A stretch of DNA of 64,000 nt from Fredericiella sp038205395 (GTDB taxonomy: Bacteria; Chloroflexota; Anaerolineae; Caldilineales; Caldilineaceae). Where the stretch lies: contig JBBRBX010000010.1 in NCBI GenBank assembly GCA_038205395.1, positions 1 through 64,000 on the forward strand, read 5' to 3'. Position numbers and translations under genes: made by a program. Of this stretch, positions 9,215-18,131 are shown one piece after another (position 1 is the stretch's first letter; each line of letters opens with the position of its first letter). A model generated the notes under the pieces. The model was not told where the DNA came from and made no database searches. It saw only the letters and a program-made list of their open reading frames with translations.

Positions 9215-9654
9215 ACAATTTGCCTCCTACTTCCTATGTATTCTACTAATGAACCGCGCACTTGAGTGCTTGCCGGTGTGCGCGCCTGGCGGCTACCCTA
9301 GCATAGGGAGAGCAGTTGCGCCTCGCACTCGACCGATAAGAAGGATAGGAATCAGGGCACAGCTTGACGGATGTCGCCGTAGCAGTGCCGTATTCCAATG
9401 GGAAATGTGATGGAAGAATGTGGGAAGGAAAGAAGGCCAGCGCGACAATTGTTGAAACTGTCCGTCCGGCAAACTCGTTGTGAAGTATAGTAACGCAAAA
9501 AGGGTAAAAGAATGCCAGGGTTGTCCCCCGAAGGCCAACCGGTGAGGTCAGCCACAACCCTGGCAAGAATCGAATGTTACTACAGGACAGCCGGGTTGGC
9601 AAATCCGCCAACCACAGAAAATAATACGAAATAATACGATTGGGAGAATCAACC
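9215..9654. other. Non-coding gap of 440 bases with a 12-bp inverted repeat
   Basis: No convincing gene lies here; the open frames have no family resemblance. The clearest structure is the perfect inverted repeat described next. The ribosome binding site of the following gene (GGGAG, 9642-9646) closes the gap. Confidence 0.5.
9513..9565. repeat. 12-bp perfect inverted repeat (operator or RNA stem)
   Basis: TGCCAGGGTTGT at 9513-9524 is matched by its exact reverse complement at 9554-9565, with 29 bases between. It sits about 90 bases before the start of the membrane protein gene. It could be a 5'-leader hairpin or a two-site operator. There is no U-run, so a terminator is unlikely. Confidence 0.5.
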
Positions 9655-10977
9655 ATGATCAACTACCGGCAGCAAATCGCCGGCATGGGGAGCGACCCCG
9701 CCGGGCTGGAAGAGACGTATCAAGAGGCGCTGCAGACAAGCGCTGCCGGGAGTTTTTCCGAAGCCATCCAGTCCATATACGGAGAACAGCCGGATAATTT
9801 GCTCTATGCGGCCTGGCACTACCGCTTGGCCGGCGCCGGCGCAGCTATTGTCCGTCACGTTCCTTGGCTGTTTGCGCTGCTGTTGGCTTTGACGAACGGC
9901 CTGCTGCTGTGGCTGCTCTCCGACATCGATAACTTCACCATCCGCATACAAGGCAACAACACAATGCCTTACCTTGTGCTGATGTGGAGTCCGCTGGTGG
10001 GGCTGTTTATACTCGCCTACCTCGCCCGTACAGGGGCATTTAGTTGGCGGCGCTGGAGCATAGCGGGAGGTGTTTTGATCCTCACAGCTATATACAGCTC
10101 TATAGCCTATCCTATAATCGACAGTACAGTGCTCCAGGAGCAGTATCTCCTCTTGGCGGCATTGCATCTGCCGGTCGTCACCACAGCAGTTGTGGGTGCT
10201 TCTCTGTTGGGCGGGATGGGCAGCAATGGCGACCGGTTTGCTTTTCTGCTCAAATCTTTGGAACTGATGATTCTGGGTGGGCTGTTTCTCAGTGCGCTGG
10301 GTGTGCTGGTGGCGGTCACCTTTAGCCTCTTCCAGGCTTTAGGCATCGAGTTGCCGGTGATGGTCCAACGGCTGCTGGTCGTAGGTGGCGCCGGTGTAAT
10401 TCCCGTTCTGGCAGTCGCCATCACGTATGATGCGGGCAAGTCGCCGGCGGAACAATCGTTTGAGGGTAGCCTCAGCCGACTGCTGTCGCTGCTGCTCCGT
10501 CTCTTTCTGCCGCTGACATTCGCCGTACTGGCTGTCTATCTCTGTTTTGTGCCCTTCTTCTTTTGGCGGCCATTTGAAAACCGGGATGTGCTGATTACAT
10601 ACAATGCAATGCTGTTTGCCGTGCTCGCCCTGCTGTTGGGGGTGACGCCCAGTAGAGTGGTCGGCATCAGCCCGACGCAGCAGCGCTGGCTGTGGCGTGG
10701 CATCGTGGCCGTCGCCGCGCTGACGGTGGTTGTCAGCGTCTATGCGCTGTCGGCCATCCTCTACCGCACACTGCAAGAAGGGCTGACGCTAAACCGAGTG
10801 ACATTTATCGGTTGGAACCTGATCAACACGGGGCTGTTGGTCTACTTGCTGGCCAAACAGACTGCCGGCAGACGCGAAAAGTGGCTACCCGACGTACACC
10901 AAACATTTGCAGCCGGTGCGTTGTGCTACGCTCTCTGGAGCATGTTGGTCATCTTTGTACTGCCCTGGCTCTTTTAG
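9655..10977 (+). CDS. Polytopic membrane protein of unknown function
   Basis: The 440-residue product has a cytoplasmic-looking N-terminal 60 residues (an acidic helical stretch resembling a short bundle), then about ten to twelve hydrophobic segments from residue 70 to the end. Long loops around residues 255-275 are charged. I recognise no family; the layout resembles DUF4153-type membrane proteins, but this is weak. The ATG at 9655 has GGGAG eight bases upstream. The gene stands alone and converges on the VOC gene. Confidence 0.75.
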   Translation: MINYRQQIAGMGSDPAGLEETYQEALQTSAAGSFSEAIQSIYGEQPDNLLYAAWHYRLAGAGAAIVRHVPWLFALLLALTNGLLLWLLSDIDNFTIRIQGNNTMPYLVLMWSPLVGLFILAYLARTGAFSWRRWSIAGGVLILTAIYSSIAYPIIDSTVLQEQYLLLAALHLPVVTTAVVGASLLGGMGSNGDRFAFLLKSLELMILGGLFLSALGVLVAVTFSLFQALGIELPVMVQRLLVVGGAGVIPVLAVAITYDAGKSPAEQSFEGSLSRLLSLLLRLFLPLTFAVLAVYLCFVPFFFWRPFENRDVLITYNAMLFAVLALLLGVTPSRVVGISPTQQRWLWRGIVAVAALTVVVSVYALSAILYRTLQEGLTLNRVTFIGWNLINTGLLVYLLAKQTAGRREKWLPDVHQTFAAGALCYALWSMLVIFVLPWLF

Positions 10978-11009
10978 GCGGCTGAACTTCCAGAGATTGC
11001 TCTCCATAC

Positions 11010-11432
11010 TTATCCGGCTGAAGTCCAAGCGGGGTCACGAAAAGTCTGAATTTCAATCAGGTAGCCGCTGGGGTCGCGCAAAAAGCAGTGATAGATGTTG
11101 TAGGTGGTGTTCAAAGCAGGCGGTTTTTCAAAGACAACGCCTTGCGCCACCAGATACGCATACCAGCGATCGACCTCCTGCGTGACAAACGTCAAGATAA
11201 TACCGGCTGGCCGGCCAGAGACGGGCGAAACGGAAGCATCACTGCGTTCACATACACCGACAAAGGCGCTGCCTGTCACCTGGTAGATGCGGCAGGCGCC
11301 TTGGTCGAGTACAAGCGGCAAGCCTAGCAGCCGCCCATAAAAGTGTGCGCCGGCTTCTAAATCGTTCGTGTAGAGGAAGGTGACCTGCTGGTCCAGCGGC
11401 GGGCGCACAGGCGGAAGCGCGTCGGCGGTCAT
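11010..11432 (-). CDS. VOC (glyoxalase/bleomycin-resistance) family protein
   Basis: The 140-residue protein is a single vicinal-oxygen-chelate unit: QQVTFLYTNDLEAGAHFYGRLLGLPLVLDQG at the start and the typical NTTYNIYHCFLRDPSGYLIEIQTF at the end, with a possible Glu metal ligand in LIEIQ. Members bind metal and catalyse or sequester diverse small molecules; the substrate is not evident. Its ATG overlaps the stop of the glucokinase gene (ATGA), so the two are probably translationally coupled. Confidence 0.85.
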   Translation of the reverse strand: MTADALPPVRPPLDQQVTFLYTNDLEAGAHFYGRLLGLPLVLDQGACRIYQVTGSAFVGVCERSDASVSPVSGRPAGIILTFVTQEVDRWYAYLVAQGVVFEKPPALNTTYNIYHCFLRDPSGYLIEIQTFRDPAWTSAG

Positions 11433-12181
11433 TGGGGTGTGCCTGCCTGCACAGCCATAGCTGCGCCGACAATACCTGCCTCATTCTGCAGTTCGGCAGC
11501 CACGATTTCAGCCTGCGTCTTCAGCAGCGGCAGCCACTTTTTGGGCTTTTTGCTGATGCCGCCGCCGATAATAAAGAGGTCGGGGGAAAGCAGCAGTTCC
11601 AGCAGTTGCAGATAGTGATTGACGCGCGTTGTCCACCCGTCCCACTTGAGATCTTCTTCTTTGCGGATGCGGTCGGAACAGTAATGTTCGGCAATAAGAC
11701 CTTTCATGGGCATAGGCACATGGCCGAATTCCGAGTTGGGCAGCAGCTTACCGTCCAAAAAAATGGCGCTGCCGATACCGGTGCCAAAGGTCAGCACAAT
11801 CACAAGGCCTTCGCTGCGCCCGCGCCCGGCGCCAAAGGTCATCTCGGCCAGGCCGGCGGCGTCAGCATCGTTGAGCACAGTCACCTGGCGCCCTGTCACC
11901 TCGGCAAACAAGCCGGCAGCATCCGTTCCGATCCAGCTCTTATCTACATTGGCAGCCGTCATCGTCACACCCTTGCGCACAATGGCGGGAAAGGTGCAGC
12001 CAATCGGCCCCTCCCAAGCAAAGTGCTGCGCCAGTTCGGCCACGACTTGCGCCACTGCCTGCGGTGCAGAAGGCTGCGGTGTTTCAATGCGATGGCGGTC
12101 ACTCGTCAATTCGCCGCTGTTCAAATCTACAATTGCGCCTTTGATGCCGCTGCCGCCAATATCAATGCCAAGCCCTTGCAT
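11429..12181 (-). CDS. ppgK: Polyphosphate glucokinase (ROK family)
   Basis: The 250-residue protein phosphorylates glucose, using polyphosphate and usually also ATP. The phosphate-binding loop GIDIGGSGIKG is at residues 5-15, LNDADAAGLAE carries the catalytic Asp, and the second loop reads LTFGTGIGSAI. The stretch from EFGHVPM through EDLKWDGWTTRVNHYL is specific to polyphosphate glucokinases rather than to other ROK kinases. GGGAGG precedes the ATG. It is the first gene of a two-gene unit with the VOC protein. Confidence 0.93.
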   Translation of the reverse strand: MQGLGIDIGGSGIKGAIVDLNSGELTSDRHRIETPQPSAPQAVAQVVAELAQHFAWEGPIGCTFPAIVRKGVTMTAANVDKSWIGTDAAGLFAEVTGRQVTVLNDADAAGLAEMTFGAGRGRSEGLVIVLTFGTGIGSAIFLDGKLLPNSEFGHVPMPMKGLIAEHYCSDRIRKEEDLKWDGWTTRVNHYLQLLELLLSPDLFIIGGGISKKPKKWLPLLKTQAEIVAAELQNEAGIVGAAMAVQAGTPQ

Positions 12182-12271
12182 AGCGCCTCCCTCTTTGCGT
12201 TTTGTCCAGTAGATTGAGATGAGGTCAGTTTACACTTGGCAAAGTGAGGAATGCAAACGAAGGCAAAGGCT

Positions 12272-12751
12272 CTAGTGATCGGCTACACCAAAATCGGCGG
12301 CGCCCAGAGAAGTAGGAAACTCAACAGTGCGCCAATAGTTGTCCAGCATCTGCGTCAGCCCTACATAAGAGACGCCGAGATGCGACTTAACGAGATAGCC
12401 GGCCACATGGCGCTCATAAGCCGCCAGCTTGTCCTCATCCGTGTCCGATGTGGTCAAGGCAAAGACAATCGTGCGGCGCAGATGCGGGTCGCGGCGCATT
12501 TCGTCCAGAAATTCGATGCCGTTCATCATCGGCATGTTCAGGTCCAGTAAAATCAAGTGCGGCGTCAATACGATTTCCTGCCCAAAAGAGCCGCGCAGCG
12601 CCACCATTGCCTCCGCACCGTTGTGAAATACCGTAACCTGGTTAGACAATCCATAGACACGAAAAGATCGGATCACTGCCTCAATATCCACATCATCGTC
12701 ATCGATAACAACGACATGCACTGGTTTCATTAACACTGGTTTCATTGACAT
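12272..12751 (-). CDS. Single-domain response regulator (Rcp1-like receiver)
   Basis: The 159-residue protein is a lone receiver domain: acidic pocket VVIDDDDVDI near residues 13-22, phospho-acceptor Asp in LILLDLNMPMMNG, the Thr switch in FALTTS and Lys in GYLVKSHLG. The extended loop and lack of an output domain match the CheY/Rcp1 type that partners phytochrome-like or hybrid kinases. A 15-base tandem duplication at the 5' end (12719-12746) repeats the residues MKPV and offers several possible start codons. No kinase is adjacent; the hybrid kinase at 29900-32098 is a candidate partner only by proximity. Confidence 0.9.
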   Translation of the reverse strand: MSMKPVLMKPVHVVVIDDDDVDIEAVIRSFRVYGLSNQVTVFHNGAEAMVALRGSFGQEIVLTPHLILLDLNMPMMNGIEFLDEMRRDPHLRRTIVFALTTSDTDEDKLAAYERHVAGYLVKSHLGVSYVGLTQMLDNYWRTVEFPTSLGAADFGVADH

Positions 12752-12903
12752 CGGCCTTGTTGCTCCTCCTAAAGCGGCTGTGGGGCCAGGAGTTACAACT
12801 TGTCATCAACAGCACAAATTGGCTATGGGAAGAGAGATGAAAAGTGGATACAGCTTTGGGCTGGCTTCTGCATAGGCTTTTACACTGGGCTTCTGCGGGC
12901 GGC

Positions 12904-13779
12904 TTACCCTTCCAAGCAATGGTGCAAGACGGCCCATTCGCTTAGCGACAACGTTTCCGCTCGACGCATTGGGTCGATTGCGGCGCACTGCAAAGCAGCT
13001 AGAATCTCGCTTTTGGGGCGGCCCTGCCCCGCTGACAGGCTGTTGAGAAGCTGCTTGCGCTTTTGTCCAAAGCCGGCGCGCACCAGGTCAAAATAAGGCT
13101 GCGGCGCAACATCCACCACCGGCTGTGGGTATACATCCAGCCGTAGAATTGCGCTATCCACCTTGGGAACGGGACGAAAGGCGGCGGCAGGCACACGCTG
13201 CACGAAGTGCGGCTGCGCATAATATTGCACGCTCACCGCCAACAGCGACATCGCTCCCGGTTGGGCGCAGATACGCTGTGCAACCTCGAACTGCACCAGT
13301 ACAACGATACGTGTTGGGCGGCGGCTGGCCTCCAACAGTTGGCGCAGCAGGGCGCTGGTGATGTAATAAGGGAGATTGGCCACAACCTTGTAGTTCTCTG
13401 CAGGTGGCTCCGCCGCAAGCGGTGAAGCCACCTGCAGAGACGGGCGGAGTTGGTCTGCTAATTCATCGATCAAGTGCACCGGATCGAGTTCCAAAATGTC
13501 GCCATGCACGATGCGGATGCGGTCAAGCTGCGTGGCAAACTGCGCGCGCAGCGGCGTGATCAGCCGATCATCGAGTTCGACCGCCACCACGCCGGCAGCG
13601 GCAGCAGCCAGTTCGCGCGTCAGCGAACCCTGCCCAGGCCCAATCTCCAGCACGAGGTCGTCCGCCGTCAGTTCGGCAGCCGCAACAATCTGCTCCAAAT
13701 AGCCGCGGTCATTGAGAAAGTTCTGACCAAGCGACTTTTTGGCTTTGACCGCTGCGGCTGCCGAGCTGCGCTGAACCAT
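12904..13779 (-). CDS. rsmA: 16S rRNA dimethyladenosine transferase
   Basis: The 291-residue protein dimethylates two adjacent adenines near the 3' end of 16S rRNA during 30S maturation. The N-terminal KKSLGQNFL motif, the SAM-binding LEIGPGQGSLT and the catalytic NLPYYITS are all present. The ATG at 13779 follows the stop of the permease gene by seven bases, so the longer frame reaching 13902 is rejected. It is the last gene of the metal-transport operon, an unusual but plausible position for a housekeeping gene. Confidence 0.93.
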   Translation of the reverse strand: MVQRSSAAAAVKAKKSLGQNFLNDRGYLEQIVAAAELTADDLVLEIGPGQGSLTRELAAAAAGVVAVELDDRLITPLRAQFATQLDRIRIVHGDILELDPVHLIDELADQLRPSLQVASPLAAEPPAENYKVVANLPYYITSALLRQLLEASRRPTRIVVLVQFEVAQRICAQPGAMSLLAVSVQYYAQPHFVQRVPAAAFRPVPKVDSAILRLDVYPQPVVDVAPQPYFDLVRAGFGQKRKQLLNSLSAGQGRPKSEILAALQCAAIDPMRRAETLSLSEWAVLHHCLEG

Positions 13780-13786
13780 ATTTTTC

Positions 13787-14635
13787 CTATCCGATATGCG
13801 TGTGTGCGATGCGCCGGCTCGCCACCTTGCGCGCCGACTCGACCGCCAGCACGATGCCAAAGATGGACGACTGCAGCAAGACGATGGTGGCGCCGCTGGC
13901 AACGTCTACATAGTAACTCAGATACATGCCCAACACACCGCTGGCAGCGCCGATCAACGTGGACAGCAGCATCATGCGATGAAAGCTGTCGGTCATCAGC
14001 CGCGCCGTGATAGCCGGGATGACCAATGCCGCCGCAATCAGAGTGACGCCCAACACCTGCATAGAGGCAATGATGGCCGCAGCCAGCATCAACGCAAAGA
14101 GCGCATCTATCCACTCGGTGCGCACGCCATAGACGCGTGCGACGTCAGTGTCAAATGTCGTGAAGAGCAACTGCTTATAGGCAATAAAAACAGCCGCCAT
14201 CACTAGCAGCGTCACACTGGCGATCACCAACACATCATTCCACGTTACACCTAAGATATTACCAAACAATGCCGCATCGAACGATTGTGTAAAGCGCCGA
14301 TAGCGGCTGATCAACGCCACACCCACAGCAAAACTGGCCGTAGTAATAACGCCGATAGCGGCGTCCGCCCCAATCCGGGTGCGCCGCGCCGTCTGGTTAA
14401 TCAGCAAGGCAGCGAGAAAGCCCCACAGCCCTGCACCGATATAAAAGTTCCACTGCATGACAAACGAGACGACGGCGCCGCCAAAGATAGCGTGCGACAG
14501 GCCATGACCAATATAACTCATGCCACGCAGCACAATGTAGACGCCCAGTACACCGCACAGGGCGCCGGCCAACAGCGCCGCCAGTGTGCCGGTGCGGAAA
14601 AACTCAAATTGGTACGGTTCAAGCAGCCAAGTCAC
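13787..14635 (-). CDS. Zinc/manganese-type ABC transporter permease
   Basis: The 282-residue integral membrane protein belongs to the ABC-3 (ZnuB/MntB) family, with about eight hydrophobic segments and the family motif GMSYIGHGLSHAIFGGAV. The C-terminal half contains the ATP-binding-protein contact region and ends in VASRRIAHTHIG. The start is taken as the GTG at 14635, with AGGAGG six to seven bases upstream, rather than the ATG at 14662. This leaves a 17-base overlap with the ATPase gene. Confidence 0.9.
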   Translation of the reverse strand: MTWLLEPYQFEFFRTGTLAALLAGALCGVLGVYIVLRGMSYIGHGLSHAIFGGAVVSFVMQWNFYIGAGLWGFLAALLINQTARRTRIGADAAIGVITTASFAVGVALISRYRRFTQSFDAALFGNILGVTWNDVLVIASVTLLVMAAVFIAYKQLLFTTFDTDVARVYGVRTEWIDALFALMLAAAIIASMQVLGVTLIAAALVIPAITARLMTDSFHRMMLLSTLIGAASGVLGMYLSYYVDVASGATIVLLQSSIFGIVLAVESARKVASRRIAHTHIG

Positions 14636-15521
14636 CGGCAGCCTCCTGGATCGGACGAACAACTTTTGCCGCTGCCGTGGGGGCAGTGTCGTGAGCAGGT
14701 AGAGCGCCCGCCGCGTGCCCCAGCACAGGCGCAGGCAGCAGATCGCGATGGTTGTGCGGATGAGGACGCTGCTGGATCAGCAGCAGCCCATCTTGACGCA
14801 GCACGATCATGTCTCCCTGGTAGGTGCGGTTGAGCGTCTCTTCAGTAAAGGCAACTTCAGGCGCGCCCTCAGCGATGACGGTGCGGTTGAGACAGATAAT
14901 CCATGGCACATGCGCCGCCGCGGCGTTGAGATCGTGGGTCGTCATGAGAATTGTGATCCCAGAGCGATTCAGGTCAGCCAGCAGATGCAGCACATTCTCC
15001 GCCGTACGCATATCGACGCCGCTGGTAGGTTCATCCAGCACCAGCAGGTCGGGCCGCGAAATCAGGGCGCGCGCCAGAAAAACACGCTGCTGCTGCCCGC
15101 CGGACAGATCGCGGATATGGCGCCTGGCCAGGGGCGCGATCTCAAGCCACTCTAAAATCGAGCGCACCTGGCGCTTGTCTTCCGCCGAAGGCCAGGGCCA
15201 AAAACCCGATTTGCGCGTACGTCCCATGAGCACCACTTGCTCGACCGTCACCGGAAAGTTCCAATCTACCGTCTCGACCTGCGGCACATAAGCCACCTGG
15301 CGGGCGGGGCTGCCGTTCACCCGCTGCCCACCCACAGCGACGGTGCCCTCGGTTGCACGCAAGCTGCCCAGAATTAATCTGAGCAGGCTGGTTTTGCCGG
15401 CCCCGCTGGGGCCGACCAAAGCAGCAAACTGCCCAGCATGCAGATGCAGCGATATGTCTTCAAGAACAGGTGCGGCGCCATAGCCGAAGCTGACGTGACG
15501 CAATTCTACAAGTGGTTGCAT
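14619..15521 (-). CDS. Zinc/manganese-type ABC transporter ATP-binding protein
   Basis: The 300-residue ATPase powers uptake through the permease encoded next. Walker A is GPSGAGKTS (about residues 38-46), the signature is LSGGQQQR, and Walker B is LLVLDEPTSGVD with the His switch in MTTHDL. A tail of about 45 residues beyond the usual length includes HPHNH and is Ala-rich; the His may bind metal. It is 15 bases downstream of the lipoprotein gene. Confidence 0.92.
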   Translation of the reverse strand: MQPLVELRHVSFGYGAAPVLEDISLHLHAGQFAALVGPSGAGKTSLLRLILGSLRATEGTVAVGGQRVNGSPARQVAYVPQVETVDWNFPVTVEQVVLMGRTRKSGFWPWPSAEDKRQVRSILEWLEIAPLARRHIRDLSGGQQQRVFLARALISRPDLLVLDEPTSGVDMRTAENVLHLLADLNRSGITILMTTHDLNAAAAHVPWIICLNRTVIAEGAPEVAFTEETLNRTYQGDMIVLRQDGLLLIQQRPHPHNHRDLLPAPVLGHAAGALPAHDTAPTAAAKVVRPIQEAAGDLAA

Positions 15522-15536
15522 GAATAGCCTCGTGTG

Positions 15537-16562
15537 CTACTGATTTTGCTGGACAGCCGCATCGGCCCCTGTCACATTCGACACATCAAAGCCGGTGATG
15601 AGTGACGGATCGCCACCCAGCGCCTGGGCCATGACACGCATGTTTTCGACCATCAATCCCAAATAGGAATGCTGGGCTTCGCCGGGAGCGCCAGGCAGGT
15701 CGTCATCGCGCAGATCATCGACATACTCTGCACCCGCTTCCCGCGCAATCTGCTCCAGCACAGGCGAAGGAAAGACCTCGGAGCCAAAGATAGCCGGCAC
15801 ACTTTCCGCACGAATCTGCTTGATGATGTCGGCAATGTCTCTGGCCGAAGGCTCGGCAAAATCCGACGGCTGAATGGCCCCGATGACACTCATGCCGTAA
15901 ACCGGAGCGAAATAGGCCCAAGAATCATGATACGTCAGCAGTTTGCGATTTTGCTCCGGAATGCTGGCGACCGTCGCCGTAATGGCCGCTTCGAGTGCCA
16001 TGATGCGCTTGGCGAACGCATCATGGTTGGCGTTGTAATAATCGGCATTGGCCGGGTCGCGCTCAACCAGAGTGTCACGTATCACATCCGCATAGCGCAA
16101 GGCAAAGGCAGGATTGGGCCACAAGTGGGGATTGGGGCTGCCTGCTTCCTTGGGAAACGAGAAGTCATAGACATACTGTTCGGGCGTCACCGTCTGCTCG
16201 CCAAGCAAAACAATTTGCGCCCCATCCTTGAGATTGGCTTCTGCCAGTTTGAGCGTCGGCTCCTCTAGTTTCAGGCCGTTAGCAAAAATGAGATCGGCCT
16301 GCGCCAGCACCTTGGCGTCCGAGGGCGCCGGCTCAAAGGTGTGCGAATTGACGCCTTCGGGCACGATGCCGGTAATTTGAGCCTTATCCCCGGCGATATT
16401 GTAGGCGATATTGGTGATGGGCGAGACTGTCGTCACAATCTGCAAGGGGGCTTCTGCAGCATCGGCGGCAGGGGCAGCGGGTGCAGTGACCGGCACAGAT
16501 GTACAGCCTGCCAACGTCACGACCAACAGCAGTAAAGAGATGAAAATGGTAATTTTGCGCAT
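15537..16562 (-). CDS. Zinc/manganese-type ABC transporter substrate-binding lipoprotein
   Basis: The 341-residue protein has a lipoprotein signal with LVVTLAGC, the Cys being about residue 20. It is a cluster A-I (TroA/ZnuA) metal-binding protein: metal ligands are likely the His in VNSHTFEP, NPHLWPNP and TYHDSW, plus a late Asp in YVDDLRDDD. There is no long His-rich loop, so zinc versus manganese cannot be decided from this gene alone; the neighbouring Zur-like regulator favours zinc. It is first in the operon, with a candidate operator about 65 bases upstream. Confidence 0.92.
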   Translation of the reverse strand: MRKITIFISLLLLVVTLAGCTSVPVTAPAAPAADAAEAPLQIVTTVSPITNIAYNIAGDKAQITGIVPEGVNSHTFEPAPSDAKVLAQADLIFANGLKLEEPTLKLAEANLKDGAQIVLLGEQTVTPEQYVYDFSFPKEAGSPNPHLWPNPAFALRYADVIRDTLVERDPANADYYNANHDAFAKRIMALEAAITATVASIPEQNRKLLTYHDSWAYFAPVYGMSVIGAIQPSDFAEPSARDIADIIKQIRAESVPAIFGSEVFPSPVLEQIAREAGAEYVDDLRDDDLPGAPGEAQHSYLGLMVENMRVMAQALGGDPSLITGFDVSNVTGADAAVQQNQ

Positions 16563-16626
16563 TATTCCTTTTCCTTGATCGGCTGATGATCAACCCGATC
16601 TAACTTATTTCGACGATAGGACAGGG

Positions 16627-16647
16627 TGCAATTGTCTCACAGTTGCA
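16627..16647. promoter_or_regulatory. Candidate Fur/Zur operator: 21-bp palindrome
   Basis: TGCAA-t-TGT-ctc-ACA-g-TTGCA is symmetrical at all but one pair. It lies between the Fur-type regulator gene and the metal-binding lipoprotein gene, about 65 bases before the latter's start. On the minus strand a TTGCAC/ATAAGT pair with 17-base spacing overlaps it, so binding would block transcription of the transporter. Confidence 0.55.
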
Positions 16648-16711
16648 AGCGACTGCAAGTGCAAGAGATTACAATAGGGCGCGGATCACGGAACAGAAGA
16701 GGGTAATTGGG

Positions 16712-17152
16712 CTACTCTTGAGGAGGTGACTGCTGCAGACAGCCGCTGCACCAACCAAAAATCACCACATGGTTGGCGTCAGCGACAAAATAGAATTGAT
16801 CTTCAAGCTGCTGGATCACGGGCGCAAGCATTGTTTGGGGGAATTCAAAGGAACGGCCGCAAGTGCGGCAGATGGCATGGTGATGGGGGCCATGGGTGCG
16901 CAGAGCATAGTGCACGGCGCTGGTCCCCATATCAGCCTCCGTAACCAACTCAAGTTCTTTGAGCAGGTCCAAAGTGCGATACACCGTGGCAACGTTGATG
17001 TAGGCGCTTACCTTTTGCACGACAGCGTATATGTCCTCAGCCGTGAAATGACCGGAAATAGTTTCGATCGCTTCCAGGATAATTGCCCGCTGCGGCGTCA
17101 CGCGTATACCGCGCGACTTTAGTTCTTCAACAAGTTGGACTTGACCTGACAT
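16712..17152 (-). CDS. Fur-family metal regulator (Zur-like)
   Basis: The 146-residue protein has the Fur N-terminal winged helix (LKSRGIRVTPQRAIILEAI) and dimerisation domain. The regulatory metal site includes HGPHHHAIC, and two CxxC pairs (CRTC and CSGC) form the structural zinc site. Fur-family members include iron, zinc, manganese and peroxide sensors; the adjacent ZnuABC-like operon suggests zinc. Start ATG at 17152 is assumed; an in-frame TTG at 17158 is an alternative, neither with a well-spaced ribosome binding site. It is upstream of, and co-oriented with, the transporter genes. Confidence 0.88.
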   Translation of the reverse strand: MSGQVQLVEELKSRGIRVTPQRAIILEAIETISGHFTAEDIYAVVQKVSAYINVATVYRTLDLLKELELVTEADMGTSAVHYALRTHGPHHHAICRTCGRSFEFPQTMLAPVIQQLEDQFYFVADANHVVIFGWCSGCLQQSPPQE

Positions 17153-17270
17153 AGGCAAGCGCGTTCATTCTCCTGGTTATAAGCGTAAAAACCGGCTCGG
17201 CAACTGAGATCCAAATGCGCACTCGCTGCCTGATGACCATACTAGTATACCAGACGGAAAAAGATAGCCA

Positions 17271-18131
17271 ATGACAAATCCTTTGCAAAACACACTCTTT
17301 GTCCCTATTCGCCCCGATCTGAAGCTGCATGTGCTGCACTGGCCGGCGGGCGGCAAACCGTTTGTGCTCCTGCACGGGCTGGCCTCCAATGCACGCACCT
17401 GGGACGCCGTGGCTCGTCACCTGCAAACAGCCGGCCATGCCGTCTATGCCGTCGACCAGCGCGGCCACGGTTTCAGCGACAAACCCGACGACGGCTATGA
17501 CTTTGCCACCATAACAGCGGATTTAGCGCAGCTATGCGACCAACTGGAACTTGAACAGCCCATTATCGCCGGCCAGTCATGGGGCGGCAATGTGGTGCTC
17601 GAATTCGGCGCCCGCTACCCCCAGCGTGCAGCGGGGCTTGTGATGGTGGACGGCGGCTTTCTTGATCTGCAATCTCGGCAAGGAGTCACTTGGGAGCAGA
17701 TTGCCGACCAACTGCGCCCGCCGCAGCTGGCAGGCGCGCCGCGCCGCCAGCTGCAGGAACGGATGGCGATGTGGCATCCAGACTGGAGCAGCGAAGGCAT
17801 TGAGGCTACATTGGGTAATTTCGAAACGTTGGAAGATGACAGTGTCCGTCCCTGGCTGACGCTTGAGCGCCACATGCGCATTTTGCGGGCGCTGTGGGAT
17901 CAGCGCCCGCAGCAGCTTTATGGCCAGGTGGCGGCGCCCGTCCTCATTGCGGCTGCCGAAGATGACGGCAACCCGGAATGGATGGCCGTCAAACAAAGCC
18001 AGGTGGCGGCTGCGGCAGAGCAACTGCCGCATGTTACGGTCGAGTGGTTTGCCGACACCGCACACGATATTCACGTGCACAGGCCGCAAGTGCTGTCGGC
18101 ATTAATATTGGATTGGAGCAGCCGTTTATGA
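17271..18131 (+). CDS. Alpha/beta hydrolase
   Basis: The 286-residue protein has the alpha/beta hydrolase fold: oxyanion-hole motif LLHGLASN, nucleophile elbow GQSWGG (Ser), an acidic residue in IAAAEDDGNPEW and the catalytic His in FADTAHDIHVH. A cap region lies between about residues 130 and 200. Substrate unknown. It is translationally coupled by an ATGA overlap to the S51-like gene. Confidence 0.9.
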   Translation: MTNPLQNTLFVPIRPDLKLHVLHWPAGGKPFVLLHGLASNARTWDAVARHLQTAGHAVYAVDQRGHGFSDKPDDGYDFATITADLAQLCDQLELEQPIIAGQSWGGNVVLEFGARYPQRAAGLVMVDGGFLDLQSRQGVTWEQIADQLRPPQLAGAPRRQLQERMAMWHPDWSSEGIEATLGNFETLEDDSVRPWLTLERHMRILRALWDQRPQQLYGQVAAPVLIAAAEDDGNPEWMAVKQSQVAAAAEQLPHVTVEWFADTAHDIHVHRPQVLSALILDWSSRL

